From positions 186,001-250,000 of the forward strand of contig BMVA01000007.1 in the NCBI GenBank assembly GCA_014650475.1: 64,000 nucleotides of DNA, given 5' to 3'. Below the pieces are notes generated by a model. The model was not told the origin of the DNA and made no database searches. It was given only the letters and a program-made list of their open reading frames with translations. The DNA comes from Streptomyces albogriseolus. Its GTDB lineage: Bacteria; Actinomycetota; Actinomycetes; Streptomycetales; Streptomycetaceae. A program made the translations under genes and the position numbers. Shown piece after piece: positions 1 to 8,901 of this stretch (positions are counted from its first letter, which is position 1; each line of letters opens with the position of its first letter).

Positions 1-151
1 CACGGTCCGCACCCCCGCCGTCATGACCGTATGCCGGTACGGACATGACACGTGGGGGTGTGCGGCGTTACCTTCGTCCGGGTGGGTTCCGCGCGCGCGT
101 CGGCGGCCCGCGGATGACTACGGGACGCGTCGGAACATGTTGGAGGGGCCC

Positions 152-1180
152 GTGACCGGGAAGCCGGCCGCAGAGCGGCGCACAGGACTGCTGAACGGCT
201 TCGCGGCGTACGGGATGTGGGGGCTCGTCCCGCTGTTCTGGCCTCTGCTGAAGCCGGCGGGCGCGGTGGAGATCCTGGCCCACCGGATGGTGTGGTCGCT
301 GGTCTTCGTCGCGGCCGCGCTGGCCGTGGTCCGCCGCTGGGCCTGGATCGGCGAGCTGGTGCGGCAGCCGCGCAGGCTGGCCCTGATCACGGTGGCCGCC
401 GCGGTCATCACCGTCAACTGGGGCGTCTACATCTGGTCGGTGAACTCCGGGCACGTCGTCGAGGCGTCCCTCGGCTATTTCATCAACCCGCTGGTCACCA
501 TAGCCATCGGCGTCCTGCTGCTGAAGGAGCGCCTGCGGCCCGTCCAGTGGGCCGCCGTCGGCATCGGCGCCCTCGCTGTCGTCGTCCTCACCGTCGGCTA
601 CGGCCGGCCGCCGTGGATCTCCCTGTGCCTCGCCTTCTCCTTCGCGACCTACGGGCTGGTGAAGAAGAAGGTCAACCTCGGCGGCATCGAGTCGCTGGCC
701 GCCGAGACCGCGATCCAGTTCCTGCCCGCCCTCGGCTACCTGGTGTGGCTGGGCGCCCAGGGCGAGTCGACCTTCGGCGCCGAGGGCGCGGGGCACGCGC
801 TGCTGCTCGCGGCGACCGGCATCGTCACCGCGCTCCCCCTGGTCTGCTTCGGCGCCGCGGCGATCCGCGTGCCGCTGTCCACGCTGGGGCTGCTGCAGTA
901 CCTGGCGCCGGTCTTCCAGTTCCTGCTCGGCATCCTCTACTTCAAGGAGGCCATGCCGCCGGAGCGCTGGGCCGGGTTCGCCCTGGTGTGGCTGGCGCTC
1001 ACCCTGCTCACCTGGGACGCCCTGCGCACCGCCCGCCGCGCCGCCCGCGCGCTGTCCGGCCGTCGCGCCGGTGCGGGCGACACGACCGTGTCGCCGGGCG
1101 CCGGAGGGGCCGTGCCGGCCGCCGCGCCGCTGAGCGAAGCGGATGTGGAGGCGGCGAGGGCGCTGGAGACCAAGCCCTAG
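152..1180 (+). CDS. rarD: RarD-like EamA-family transporter
   Basis: About 342 aa, predicted inner-membrane permease of the drug/metabolite transporter superfamily, RarD subfamily. About ten hydrophobic segments make two EamA repeats. The opening 'NGFAAYGMWGLVPLFWPLL' and the 'LGYFINPLVT' stretch are characteristic of RarD. Members are annotated as chloramphenicol-sensitivity proteins, but the real substrate is generally unknown. I chose the GTG at 152 because GGAGG lies 5 bases upstream. An in-frame ATG at 137 has no comparable ribosome site. The Ala/Gly-rich tail after the last segment is probably cytoplasmic. It stands alone, followed on the same strand by an unrelated VOC gene. Confidence 0.85.
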   Translation: MTGKPAAERRTGLLNGFAAYGMWGLVPLFWPLLKPAGAVEILAHRMVWSLVFVAAALAVVRRWAWIGELVRQPRRLALITVAAAVITVNWGVYIWSVNSGHVVEASLGYFINPLVTIAIGVLLLKERLRPVQWAAVGIGALAVVVLTVGYGRPPWISLCLAFSFATYGLVKKKVNLGGIESLAAETAIQFLPALGYLVWLGAQGESTFGAEGAGHALLLAATGIVTALPLVCFGAAAIRVPLSTLGLLQYLAPVFQFLLGILYFKEAMPPERWAGFALVWLALTLLTWDALRTARRAARALSGRRAGAGDTTVSPGAGGAVPAAAPLSEADVEAARALETKP

Positions 1181-1227
1181 CGCGCGGCGGGACGGCGTTG
1201 TCGGTGCCGTCCCCTATAACGGGGCGC

Positions 1228-1701
1228 ATGACGCAGACACCTACGCCGGCCACGCCGGTGCACTGGAAGGTCGTCGTCGACGCGGCCGACCCCCACGCCC
1301 AGGCGGACTTCTGGGCCGCCGCCCTGCACTACGTGGTCGAGGACAACAGCCCGCTCATCGAGAAGCTGCTCGCCGCCGGGGCCGTCCCCGAGGCACTCAC
1401 GGTCGAGTCGCACGGCCGCCGCGCCTGGAGCGACCTGGCCGCCGTACGGCACCCCGACGACCCCTACGAGGAGGAGAGCGGCACCGGGCGCGGCCGGCGG
1501 CTGCTGTTCCAGCGGGTGCCCGAGGAGAAGACGGTCAAGAACCGGCTCCATCTCGATCTGCACCCCGGTGTGGACCGCCGTGACGAGGAGTCGGCCCGGC
1601 TGGAGGGGCTTGGCGCCCGGGTGCTGCGACGGGTGGAGGAGCCCTCCGGGAGCTGGGTCGTGATGGCGGACCCGGAGGGGAACGAGTTCTGTCTTCACTA
1701 G
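1228..1701 (+). CDS. VOC-family (glyoxalase-like) protein
   Basis: 157 aa. It has the layout of a vicinal-oxygen-chelate/glyoxalase-like domain: an N-terminal 'HWKVVVDAADPHAQADFWAA' strand-helix and a C-terminal 'VMADPEGNEFCLH' strand ending in the usual acidic metal-ligand region. The central 'NRLHLDL' matches the paired strand of the second repeat. Such proteins in actinomycetes are mostly of unknown substrate and range from dioxygenases to resistance proteins. No partner gene points to a role. The ATG at 1228 is the only start near the homologous N-terminus. It is 47 bases after the RarD-like gene. Confidence 0.8.
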   Translation: MTQTPTPATPVHWKVVVDAADPHAQADFWAAALHYVVEDNSPLIEKLLAAGAVPEALTVESHGRRAWSDLAAVRHPDDPYEEESGTGRGRRLLFQRVPEEKTVKNRLHLDLHPGVDRRDEESARLEGLGARVLRRVEEPSGSWVVMADPEGNEFCLH

Positions 1702-1720
1702 GCGGCGGCCGCCCGCGTGG

Positions 1721-3067
1721 TCACCCTCGCAAGCCGCGGGCGCGGGCGGTGAGGCGGTCCATGCGGGCGTGCGCGGAGTCCAGTTCCTCCTCCTCGTCTG
1801 CGGCGGGGCCGCCCTCGGAGGCGAGTTCGGTCCACAGCGCGACCAGGTCGCGTCCCAGTTCCAGCCCGAGCAGGGGGTCACGCACCCCGCGCCACGCAGT
1901 GGCCGCGCTGCGGACGTTGCCGTAGGCCGCCTCCGCGTCGCCCGCGCGGCGGCAGACGACGGCGAGGTCGAGGGAGAGCCGGAAGGCGCGCACCGGCTCG
2001 CCCGCCAGATAGGCGATGTACGCGGTGAGCTCCCGGAGACGCAGCACCTCCGGGTGCTCGGCCCCCAGGGTCGCCGAGGCGTGCTCCAGGGTCTCGTCGG
2101 CGAGACGGGCGGCCGTGTCGATCCTGCCCTTCCGCACGGCGTCGTTGATGCGCTCCATGGGGTCGGCGAGGGGGCTGCCGGCAGGTGCGGCGGGCTCGTC
2201 GCCGAGCACGGCCTCCGCGACGGCGTCGAAACCGCGCGGCGGGGTGGGCCGGGGGTCAGGATCGGCGTCGAGCGCGGCGGCGAGGTCGGGGGCGGGGGTC
2301 GGACCGGTCGCCGTGTCGCGCCCGGCGGGGTGCGGCCGCGCGTCCATGTCCGGGGGCGGCCCGAACACGCCCGTGGGCGGCGCGACGGTGCCGGGCGGGG
2401 TGAGCCTCCGGAGCCGGAAGGTGGGCGGGGAGTCGAAGGAGGCTTCGCATCCGGTTCCGGTCCCGGGAACCGGATGCGGGGGGAAGGCCGGGGTGGCGTC
2501 CCGCACGGGGGTGGGGGGTGCGGGGGTTCCGGAAGCCGCCGCCGCCCCGGATGCCGATGCCGGACGGAGGTTCCGCGGGGCCGCGGACTCCGGGACCGGG
2601 CGCAGCAGGTGGGTCGGGCGGTCGGTGTCCGGTTCCGCGGGCGGGGACTGGGGCGCCGGGCCCCGAGGCGTCTCCGGGGCCGGGGCCGGGGGTATCCCGG
2701 GGGCCGGCGTCTCCGAAGACGCCTGTCCCCTGTCCCGCGGGCCGCGCAGCTGCACCGGCTGCGCCGCGAACGCGCTGGAGCCGTCCGGGGCGACCCGGAG
2801 CGGGACCACGTACCCGATGCGCTCGTCGCGCACGGTGGCGTGCACGGCGTGGCCGGAGGCGACGGCGATGCGGTGCAGGCGGTTCAGCACGGCCTGCTGG
2901 ATCTCCTCGCCGGGGCCCGCGATCACCCGCACGCCGTCGACGTAGGCGCCCGGCTCGCCCGACCCGTCGGCCGGGACACGGACGTCGACCGGCACCGCCG
3001 CACGGTTCGCCGCGTCCTCCGCGGCCTGCTGCTGTTCCCGCTTCTTCTCGCGGCTGAGTCGAGACAT
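1721..3067 (-). CDS. Proline-rich protein with C-terminal TPR-like helices
   Basis: 448 aa, function unknown. Three parts can be seen. A charged N-terminus ('SREKKREQQQAAED') leads into a small folded domain to about residue 120. A long low-complexity Pro/Ala/Thr linker follows to about residue 300. A helical C-terminus ('MERINDAVRKGRIDTAARL') reads like tetratricopeptide helices. There is no signal peptide or membrane segment, so it is probably cytoplasmic. The start at 3067 is preceded by GAGGGA. A longer reading from 3091 lacks that support. It faces away from the next gene pair, with a shared 160-base promoter region between them. Confidence 0.7.
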   Translation of the reverse strand: MSRLSREKKREQQQAAEDAANRAAVPVDVRVPADGSGEPGAYVDGVRVIAGPGEEIQQAVLNRLHRIAVASGHAVHATVRDERIGYVVPLRVAPDGSSAFAAQPVQLRGPRDRGQASSETPAPGIPPAPAPETPRGPAPQSPPAEPDTDRPTHLLRPVPESAAPRNLRPASASGAAAASGTPAPPTPVRDATPAFPPHPVPGTGTGCEASFDSPPTFRLRRLTPPGTVAPPTGVFGPPPDMDARPHPAGRDTATGPTPAPDLAAALDADPDPRPTPPRGFDAVAEAVLGDEPAAPAGSPLADPMERINDAVRKGRIDTAARLADETLEHASATLGAEHPEVLRLRELTAYIAYLAGEPVRAFRLSLDLAVVCRRAGDAEAAYGNVRSAATAWRGVRDPLLGLELGRDLVALWTELASEGGPAADEEEELDSAHARMDRLTARARGLRG

Positions 3068-3226
3068 CGTTCCCTCATTCGGGTCGTACACCTACCGTCG
3101 AGTCTGTCCGTTCGCGCGCGCTGTGCACGTCACCGCGTTGTCACAGGCTCGTCCCAAGGGCCGTCGGCCCCGGTTCCGTACCGGGCGCGGGGCATGGACG
3201 ATCGGGCCGCCGAGCAGGAGAGGGAC

Positions 3227-3733
3227 ATGCGAGCAGGCACGGGACAGGGACCGGAGATCTGGCTGCGGGGACCGGTGACGGCGCCGGAAGCGGACCCTCC
3301 GGGGCCGGTGCCCGCACGGGCGGCGGCCCGGCGCTTCTCCTGGCTCGGTCTGCACGGCGGCGCGGGCGTCTCCACGCTCGCCGCGGTCTACGGCGGCCAC
3401 GACTGCGGACGGTCCTGGCCCGTGCCGGACGCCCCGCGTTCGGTGCTGCTGGTCGCCCGCACCCACGCGGCCGGCCTGGACGCGGTGCCGCAGGCCGTCG
3501 AACTGTTCCGGCGCGGTGAGGCGCCGCACGGGCTCGACCTGGACGCCGTCGTCCTCGTCGCGGACGCGCCGGGCCGGCTCCCGCGTCCCCTCGCGCACCG
3601 GGTGCGGCTGATCGAGCCGCTGATCGACGTGTACCGGGTGCCGTGGGTGCCCGACTGGCGCCTCGGCGACCTGGACGGCCGGCCGCCGCGCGGGACGGAA
3701 CCGCTGGCCCGTCTCACCGGCGCCCCGCGGTGA
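3227..3733 (+). CDS. Conserved actinobacterial protein (DUF6668-like)
   Basis: 168 aa, unknown function. The fold resembles a P-loop remnant: 'WLGLHGGAGVSTLAAVYGG' looks like a Walker-A-type turn without the lysine, and 'VLLVARTHAAGLDA' and 'DAVVLVADAPGRLPRP' look like following beta strands. Similar proteins are seen in actinomycete genomes near conjugative or secretion genes (family knowledge, not checked here). The ATG at 3227 is chosen because AGGAGAGGG lies just upstream; an ATG at 3194 is possible. The stop overlaps the start of the amidase by four bases (GTGA), so the two are probably translationally coupled. Confidence 0.65.
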   Translation: MRAGTGQGPEIWLRGPVTAPEADPPGPVPARAAARRFSWLGLHGGAGVSTLAAVYGGHDCGRSWPVPDAPRSVLLVARTHAAGLDAVPQAVELFRRGEAPHGLDLDAVVLVADAPGRLPRPLAHRVRLIEPLIDVYRVPWVPDWRLGDLDGRPPRGTEPLARLTGAPR

Positions 3734-4899
3734 GCGGGGACGGCGCCCTGGAGATCGCGGCGGCGGTCCGCGCGGGCGCGCGCCGGGCCGTGGACATGGT
3801 CGCGGAGGCGCTGGCGCGGATCGCACGGGCCGATCCGGAGCTGTGCGCGTTCCTCGACGTGTGGGGCGAGGAGGCGCTGCGGCGGGCGGCCGAGGTGGAC
3901 GCGCGGATCGCCGCCGGGGAGCGCCCGCCGCTGGCCGGGGTGCCGGTCGCGGTCAAGGGGCGGCACGGACGGCGGGCGGCGGAGCCGCTGCTGGCGGCCG
4001 GCGCGGTCGCCGTGGGCGCCACGTCCGTGCCGGGTCCGGGGACGCCGTGGCAGACCTGGGGGCTGGGGGCGGGCGGCCGCACCGTCAATCCGTGGCGGGC
4101 GGACCGTACGCCCGGCGGGTCCTCGGCGGGGGCGGCGGTGGCGGTGGCGGCCGGGCTGGTGCCGTGGGCGACGGGCTCGGACGGGGCGGGGTCGGTGCGT
4201 ATCCCGGCGGCGTGGTGCGGGGTGCTCGGGCTGAAGGTCACGGGCGGCCGGTTCCCCTCGCCCGACCGTACGGGTCTGGCCGCGCCCGGGGTCCTCACCC
4301 GCACGGCGGGGGACGCGGAGGCATGGTGGCGGCTGGTGTCGGGGCGGGCCGGACAGCCCGCCGCGCCGTTCCCCGTCACCGCGGTCTGGTCCCCCGACCT
4401 GGGCTTCGCGTCGCCCGACGCCGAGCCCGTCGCCCTGGCCCGGCAGACGGTCGGCCGGCTCGTCGACGCCGGGGTGGTACGCCTCGTACGGCCACCGGCG
4501 GCCCCCCTGCTCCTCGACCCGGGGCCGGCCTGGCTCGCCCTGCGCACCCCGGGCGCCGACCTCACCGGCGCCCACCGCGTCCGGGCGGCCGACGACGAGC
4601 GTCTGCGCGCCCTCTTCACCCGCGCCGACCTGCTGCTCACCCCCACGGCGCCCACGCGGCCGCACGGCCACGACGGCCCGGGCGACACCTACTCCACCGC
4701 GCTCACCTGGGCGTTCAACCTCAGCGGTCACCCCGCGCTGAGCATCCCGGCCGGCTTCGGCGCCGACGGCTGCCCGGCGGGGCTCCAGCTGGTCGCGCCG
4801 CACGACCGGGAGGACCTGCTGCTCGCGGTGGCCGGGGAGGCGGAAAGGCGCGGGGCCACCACCACCCGCCGGCCGCCCGCGTCTCACCAGCCGAGCTGA
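3730..4899 (+). CDS. Amidase-signature-family hydrolase, short form
   Basis: 389 aa amidase-signature protein. The Ser-cisSer-Lys triad is visible: K76 in 'PVAVKG', S131 in 'TPGGSSAGAA' and the nucleophile S155 in 'GSVRIPA'. The 24-residue S131-S155 spacing is the family standard. The K76-S131 distance is only 55, about 20 short of usual, because the segment that normally reads 'TTxGS..DA..VxRLR' is missing. Total length is also below the usual 450-500. The residues needed for catalysis remain, so it may be active on a small or unusual amide, but the substrate is unknown. The GTG start overlaps the previous stop. Its 3' end overlaps the convergent gene by 16 bases. Confidence 0.8.
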   Translation: MSGDGALEIAAAVRAGARRAVDMVAEALARIARADPELCAFLDVWGEEALRRAAEVDARIAAGERPPLAGVPVAVKGRHGRRAAEPLLAAGAVAVGATSVPGPGTPWQTWGLGAGGRTVNPWRADRTPGGSSAGAAVAVAAGLVPWATGSDGAGSVRIPAAWCGVLGLKVTGGRFPSPDRTGLAAPGVLTRTAGDAEAWWRLVSGRAGQPAAPFPVTAVWSPDLGFASPDAEPVALARQTVGRLVDAGVVRLVRPPAAPLLLDPGPAWLALRTPGADLTGAHRVRAADDERLRALFTRADLLLTPTAPTRPHGHDGPGDTYSTALTWAFNLSGHPALSIPAGFGADGCPAGLQLVAPHDREDLLLAVAGEAERRGATTTRRPPASHQPS

Positions 4900-5489
4900 G
4901 CCTCGCCCAGCACCTCGCTGCCGATGTGCGCGGCGAGTTCCTGGGCGAGGGGCAGGTCTCCCCACTTGGTGACATGAACGAAGACGGTGTGCTCCTCCGT
5001 CCAGTCGTCCCACTGGGCTTCGTCACCGTGGAACAAGACCTGGACCCCGTCGTACTTCGAGGGCCAGTCCACATCCGCGTCCGAGTCGTCCGGCCAGCGC
5101 CCGTGCCACTCGACGGAGGCCGTGCCGTCGCCCAGCGCGGTCAGGATCCGGGCCTCGACGCGCTCCCGCTCCACTGGCTCCGAGAATCTCAACGGCAGGT
5201 GTTCCGCCAGTGCCGCGTCATCCAGTGCCGTCACGTCGAGGTCGAACCGGAGGTAGTCGCCCGTCGCCGGATCGGTCCGGTTGTCCGCGTAGTCGAAGGG
5301 CAGTCCGGGAGCGATCGCGGCAATCTCCCGCACCTCACGGACCGTGGCCGGTTCGGCGAACAGCCACACCTCGTCCTCGATCTGTTTCAGCAGCGCACAC
5401 AACCGCCTGGCCTGCCGATACGCCTCCGCCGCGTCGGTGGTCCGCAGGACGGGGTACGCCCGTGAGTTGCCCATGGACCGAACCGTCAC
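4884..5489 (-). CDS. Hypothetical soluble acidic protein
   Basis: 201 aa, unrecognised. It is rich in Asp, Glu and Trp with no membrane segment or signal peptide, and reads as one compact cytoplasmic domain ('YPVLRTTDAAEAYRQARRL' at the start, 'FHGDEAQWDDWTEEHTVF' near the end). I chose GTG 5489 because GGGAGGG lies nine bases upstream; ATG 5474 five codons later is the alternative. It is convergent with the amidase and lies downstream of the ABC genes with a 32-base gap, so it could be the last gene of that transcript. Confidence 0.6.
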   Translation of the reverse strand: MTVRSMGNSRAYPVLRTTDAAEAYRQARRLCALLKQIEDEVWLFAEPATVREVREIAAIAPGLPFDYADNRTDPATGDYLRFDLDVTALDDAALAEHLPLRFSEPVERERVEARILTALGDGTASVEWHGRWPDDSDADVDWPSKYDGVQVLFHGDEAQWDDWTEEHTVFVHVTKWGDLPLAQELAAHIGSEVLGEAQLGW

Positions 5490-5521
5490 ACGCCCCGGCC
5501 CTCCCGTGCCGGCGCATTTCC

Positions 5522-6412
5522 CTACGCGGTGACGTCCTTGCCCGTGAACCGCGCCCAGGCCGCCGAGCCGAACACGAGTGCGTACAGGGCCTGGAGGCCG
5601 AGGTTCCTGGTCAGGTCGTCCCAGAGGACCGGTTCTCGCATCAGGTCCGCGAAGGACAGCCAGTAGTGCGAGAACAGGTACGGGTGCAGGGCGTGCAGCT
5701 GAGGGATCTGGTCGAGGATCTGGACGGTGATGAGCAGCCCGACCGTGGTGGCCATCGCCGCGATGCCGCTGTTGGTGAGGGTGGAGACGAACAGGCCGAG
5801 CGCGGCCACCCCGAGCAGGGACGCGGCGACGACCAGGGCGATCAGCAGGGCCCGGAGCAGTCCCTCGGCAAAGGTGATGCGGGTGCCCGAGATGGTGGTG
5901 AGGTCGCCGAGCGGGAACAGCAGCGCGCCGACGGCCAGCGCCGAGACGGCCACCACCAGGGTGGCGGCCAGGCAGAACACCATGACCGCCGCGTACTTGG
6001 TGAGCAGCAGGCGGGTGCGGCCCGCGGGGGCGACCAGCAGGTAGCGCAGGGTGCCGGCGCCCGCCTCGCCGGCCACGGCGTCGCCCGCGATCACGCCGAC
6101 CGCCATGGGGAGGAAGAACGGCAGGGTCGCGGCGAGCGCGGTGAAGACCAGGAACAGGCCGTTGTTGGTGATCTGCGAGACGAACGCGGGTCCTCCGCCG
6201 CCCCCTCCGGAGGACGAGCCGTCGCCGGTCTCGATCCGCACGGCGATCCCGACCAGCACCGGGACGGCGGCCAGCACGCCCAGCAGGGCGAGGGTGCGCC
6301 AGCGCCGGAAGGTGGTGCGCAGCTCGTCGCGCACCAGCCCGAGCGTCCACAGGGGACGCGGCCGTACGGACGCCTCGGCGCCCGTCCCGCCCGCCGTCTC
6401 AGCCCGCGACAT
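5522..6412 (-). CDS. ABC transporter permease (ABC-2 type)
   Basis: 296 aa integral membrane subunit of an ABC-2-type exporter. About six hydrophobic segments are visible, the first at 'TLALLGVLAAVPVLVGIAV', with an extracellular Ser/Gly loop ('GDGSSSGGGGG') after it. The motif 'GAGTLRYLLVAPAGRTRLLL' is the cytoplasmic loop found in such permeases after the second segment. Its start lies within the upstream ATPase gene (14-base overlap), so the two are co-translated and form one exporter. Substrate unknown; families like this export lipids, peptides or antibiotics. Confidence 0.88.
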   Translation of the reverse strand: MSRAETAGGTGAEASVRPRPLWTLGLVRDELRTTFRRWRTLALLGVLAAVPVLVGIAVRIETGDGSSSGGGGGGPAFVSQITNNGLFLVFTALAATLPFFLPMAVGVIAGDAVAGEAGAGTLRYLLVAPAGRTRLLLTKYAAVMVFCLAATLVVAVSALAVGALLFPLGDLTTISGTRITFAEGLLRALLIALVVAASLLGVAALGLFVSTLTNSGIAAMATTVGLLITVQILDQIPQLHALHPYLFSHYWLSFADLMREPVLWDDLTRNLGLQALYALVFGSAAWARFTGKDVTA

Positions 6413-7379
6413 CGAACCCCTCCCCGGTCAGCGCCACGAACGCGTCCTCCAGCGAGGCCCGTTCGACAGCGAAGCCGCGGACCCGCACGCCCGCCGTGAC
6501 CAGGGCGGCGTTCACCTCGGCGAGGTCCCGTGCGGGCGGCTCCGCGCTCACCCGGTCGCCGTCCGCGACGACGTCGGCGAGCCCCTGTTCCTTCAGCACC
6601 CGGGCCGCGTCCGCCGGGTCGGGCGTGGTGACCACCAGGCGGCCCCGGGCGCCCGCGGCCAGCTCGGCGACCGGCCCCTGGGTGATCAGCCGGCCGCGTG
6701 CCATCACCGCGACGTGCGTGCACACCTGCTCGATCTCGTCGAGCAGGTGGGAGGAGAGGAAGACGGTCGTGCCGTCGGTGGCGAGTTCACGGACGAGGGC
6801 GCGGATCTCCCGCATGCCCTGCGGGTCGAGGCCGTTGGTCGGCTCGTCCAGCACCAGCAGCCGGCGGGGCCGCAGCAGGGCGGCGGCGAGACCGAGGCGC
6901 TGTTTCATGCCGAGGGAGTACGCCCGCGCCTTCTTGCCGGAGGCGGCCGTGAGGCCCACCCGGTCCAGGGCGGCGGCGACGCGGGCCGTGCGGGTGCGCG
7001 GGTCGGCGGTGGGGTCGGCGGCGTCGTACCGGAGGAGGTTGTCGCGGCCGGAGAGGAAGCCGTAGAGGGCGGGGCCCTCGATGAGGGCGCCGACGTGCGG
7101 CAGGACGGCGCGCGCGGAGCGGGGCATGGGGCGCCCCAGCACGTCCGCCGTCCCGGAGGTCGGCTCGATCAGGCCCATCAGCATGCGGATGGTGGTGGTC
7201 TTGCCGGAGCCGTTGGGGCCGAGGAAGCCGAAGACGCTGCCCGCCGGGACGGTCAGGTGCAGGCCGTCCACGGCGAGCTGTCCGCCGCGGTAACGCTTGG
7301 TCAGCCCGCGGGTGACGACGACGGCGTCACCCGCAGCCGGCCTGCCGCGTGTCTGCTCCGTGGCGGACGTCCCGTCCAT
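6399..7379 (-). CDS. ABC transporter ATP-binding protein
   Basis: 326 aa nucleotide-binding subunit that powers the permease encoded next. Walker A 'GPNGSGKTT' is near residues 54-62, the signature is the divergent 'YSLGMKQRLGL', and Walker B/D-loop is 'LLVLDEPTNGLDP'. The divergent signature and the extra C-terminal domain of about 90 residues ('VVVADGDRVSAEPP...') are typical of the DrrA/CcmA-like exporter class. GGGGAG precedes the ATG at 7379. The gap of 34 bases to the LolA-like gene upstream suggests one operon of three genes. Confidence 0.92.
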   Translation of the reverse strand: MDGTSATEQTRGRPAAGDAVVVTRGLTKRYRGGQLAVDGLHLTVPAGSVFGFLGPNGSGKTTTIRMLMGLIEPTSGTADVLGRPMPRSARAVLPHVGALIEGPALYGFLSGRDNLLRYDAADPTADPRTRTARVAAALDRVGLTAASGKKARAYSLGMKQRLGLAAALLRPRRLLVLDEPTNGLDPQGMREIRALVRELATDGTTVFLSSHLLDEIEQVCTHVAVMARGRLITQGPVAELAAGARGRLVVTTPDPADAARVLKEQGLADVVADGDRVSAEPPARDLAEVNAALVTAGVRVRGFAVERASLEDAFVALTGEGFDVAG

Positions 7380-7413
7380 CGGCTCCCCGTTCCCTCGCCG
7401 TGCCGGTGGGGAG

Positions 7414-8646
7414 CTACTTCCCCGCCTCGGCCGCCTTCACCAGCGCGTCCTTGGTGACCGTACCCACGTAGACCGTGCCGTCCTCGGTGATGAGGGCGTT
7501 GACCAGGCGGGTGCTGAACACGGTGCCCTTGCCGAAGTCGCCCTTGACCTGGTCGCCGAGCGAACCGAGGAAGCCGCCGAGGTCGCCGCCCGCCTCCTCG
7601 GTGGGCAGGCCGGCGCCGGTGCCGGTGTCGAAGGTGGCGACGGTGTTCCAGCCCTCGCCGAGCATCCTCAGCCCGTCGAGGCCCTTGGCCAGGTCCTCCT
7701 CGGGCTTCGGGCCGCGCTCCGGCTTCCCGCCGAAGCCGCCGTGGGCGCGGTCCTGTTCGGTGTCCTCGGTCACCTTGGCGCCCTTGGGCGGGGTGAACCG
7801 GAACGTGGAGGCGTCCGGGCGGTCGAAACTCACCTTGGTGAAGCCGACGTCCACGACGGCCGCGCCGCCGCCGGCCGGGGTGAGCGTGAACTTCAGCGGC
7901 ATGCCCGTCTCGTGGTCCACGGCGATGCTGATGGCGCCGACGGTGGACCCGGACTGCTTGGGCTCGACCACCAGCCGGTAGGCGTCGCGGCCGGCCACCT
8001 GGGCGGTGCCGTCGACCTTCACGGACGTGGTGTCGTCGACCGCCTTCAGCGCCTCCTCCGCGAAGTCCTTCGGAGTGGCCGGAGGCCGCTGCGCGCTCCG
8101 CTCCTTCGTGTCCGCCTCGTCGACGGTGGCGTGGTAGACCTCGTTGGACGCGCTGTCGTAGCCCCAGACGTCCTTGCCGTTGTGGATGAGGCTGTACTCG
8201 GCGGCGTTCTCCAGCAGGGACAGCTTCTGGCGGTCCGGGCCGTCGGCGGCGACGCGCAGGGTGTGCGTGCCGGACGCCAGCTCGGTGAGCCGGCCGGAGG
8301 GGTCGGCGGAGGAACCGCCCTCGCCGTCCTCGCCGCCCGCCGCGCCGGACAGCAGGCCGCTCTCCAGGCCGCCGAGGTCCGGCAGCCCGAGGTCGGTGGT
8401 GATCTTCACGGTGCCGGACAGCCGCTCCACGTCCGACTGCGCGATCTTCTCGATGAGCTGCGCCGCGGTGATGTCCGGCAGGTCGGGGTCGCCGGAGTCG
8501 GCGAGCGCCGGGACGAGTCCGATCGTCGCGGCTGCCACGCCCATCACGGTGACCGGGACGATGTACCGCGCGGCCCTGCGGCGGCCGGCGCGCGGCTCCT
8601 CGACCTCCCCCGCGGTCGTCGTGTCGTCGGTCTCGTTCGGTGCCAT
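7414..8646 (-). CDS. Membrane-anchored LolA/DUF2092-like protein
   Basis: 410 aa. Residues about 28-50 ('YIVPVTVMGVAAATIGLVPA') form a single N-terminal transmembrane segment, and the rest is extracytoplasmic. The body has the half-barrel layout of LolA/RseB-like proteins: 'LIEKIAQSDVERLSGTVKIT' near the start, strands around 'AEYSLIHNGKDVWGYDS' and 'KVDGTAQVAGRDAYRLVVEP'. In Gram-positive bacteria the family is thought to bind lipids or sense the envelope. Adjacency to an ABC exporter is common for this family and hints that it hands a lipid-like cargo to or from the exporter (inference). GGAGGG sits 5 bases before the ATG. An upstream inverted repeat at 8714-8735 may regulate it. Confidence 0.72.
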   Translation of the reverse strand: MAPNETDDTTTAGEVEEPRAGRRRAARYIVPVTVMGVAAATIGLVPALADSGDPDLPDITAAQLIEKIAQSDVERLSGTVKITTDLGLPDLGGLESGLLSGAAGGEDGEGGSSADPSGRLTELASGTHTLRVAADGPDRQKLSLLENAAEYSLIHNGKDVWGYDSASNEVYHATVDEADTKERSAQRPPATPKDFAEEALKAVDDTTSVKVDGTAQVAGRDAYRLVVEPKQSGSTVGAISIAVDHETGMPLKFTLTPAGGGAAVVDVGFTKVSFDRPDASTFRFTPPKGAKVTEDTEQDRAHGGFGGKPERGPKPEEDLAKGLDGLRMLGEGWNTVATFDTGTGAGLPTEEAGGDLGGFLGSLGDQVKGDFGKGTVFSTRLVNALITEDGTVYVGTVTKDALVKAAEAGK

Positions 8647-8713
8647 GTGTGCCCTCCGTGGTCGGCGGCGGCTTCCGTCCCGTGTCCTCGCACCAGTTCG
8701 GCCCGGGCCGCCA

Positions 8714-8735
8714 TTCTCACCCGAACCGGTGAGAA
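8714..8735. promoter_or_regulatory. Inverted repeat upstream of the LolA-like/ABC operon
   Basis: TTCTCACC at 8714-8721 pairs perfectly with GGTGAGAA at 8728-8735 around a 6-base centre. It lies 68 bases upstream of the LolA-like start, where an operator or leader hairpin would be expected. No regulator is identified. Confidence 0.4.
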
Positions 8736-8901
8736 GTGGTGTTGTCCGTCGTGGTCCATCTGACCAAAACCGCGGGACGGAATCGTCAGACCGCGGGCTC
8801 AACTGCGCGTACTGCTGCGGTATGACACGGGACGACGGCGCCTCACCCGCCCCGTAGGGGTCACCCGGGTACCGGAGGCGTACGGAGGAGGGCCGGGCGG
8901 G

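Noticed and set aside
1-151. Gene upstream of the RarD-like gene
   Set aside because: Only short readings without ribosome sites; presumably promoter sequence.
1769-3190. Upstream extension of the 3227 gene back to 1769
   Set aside because: It is antisense to the TPR-like gene, rich in Arg/Gly, and a good ribosome site lies at 3227.
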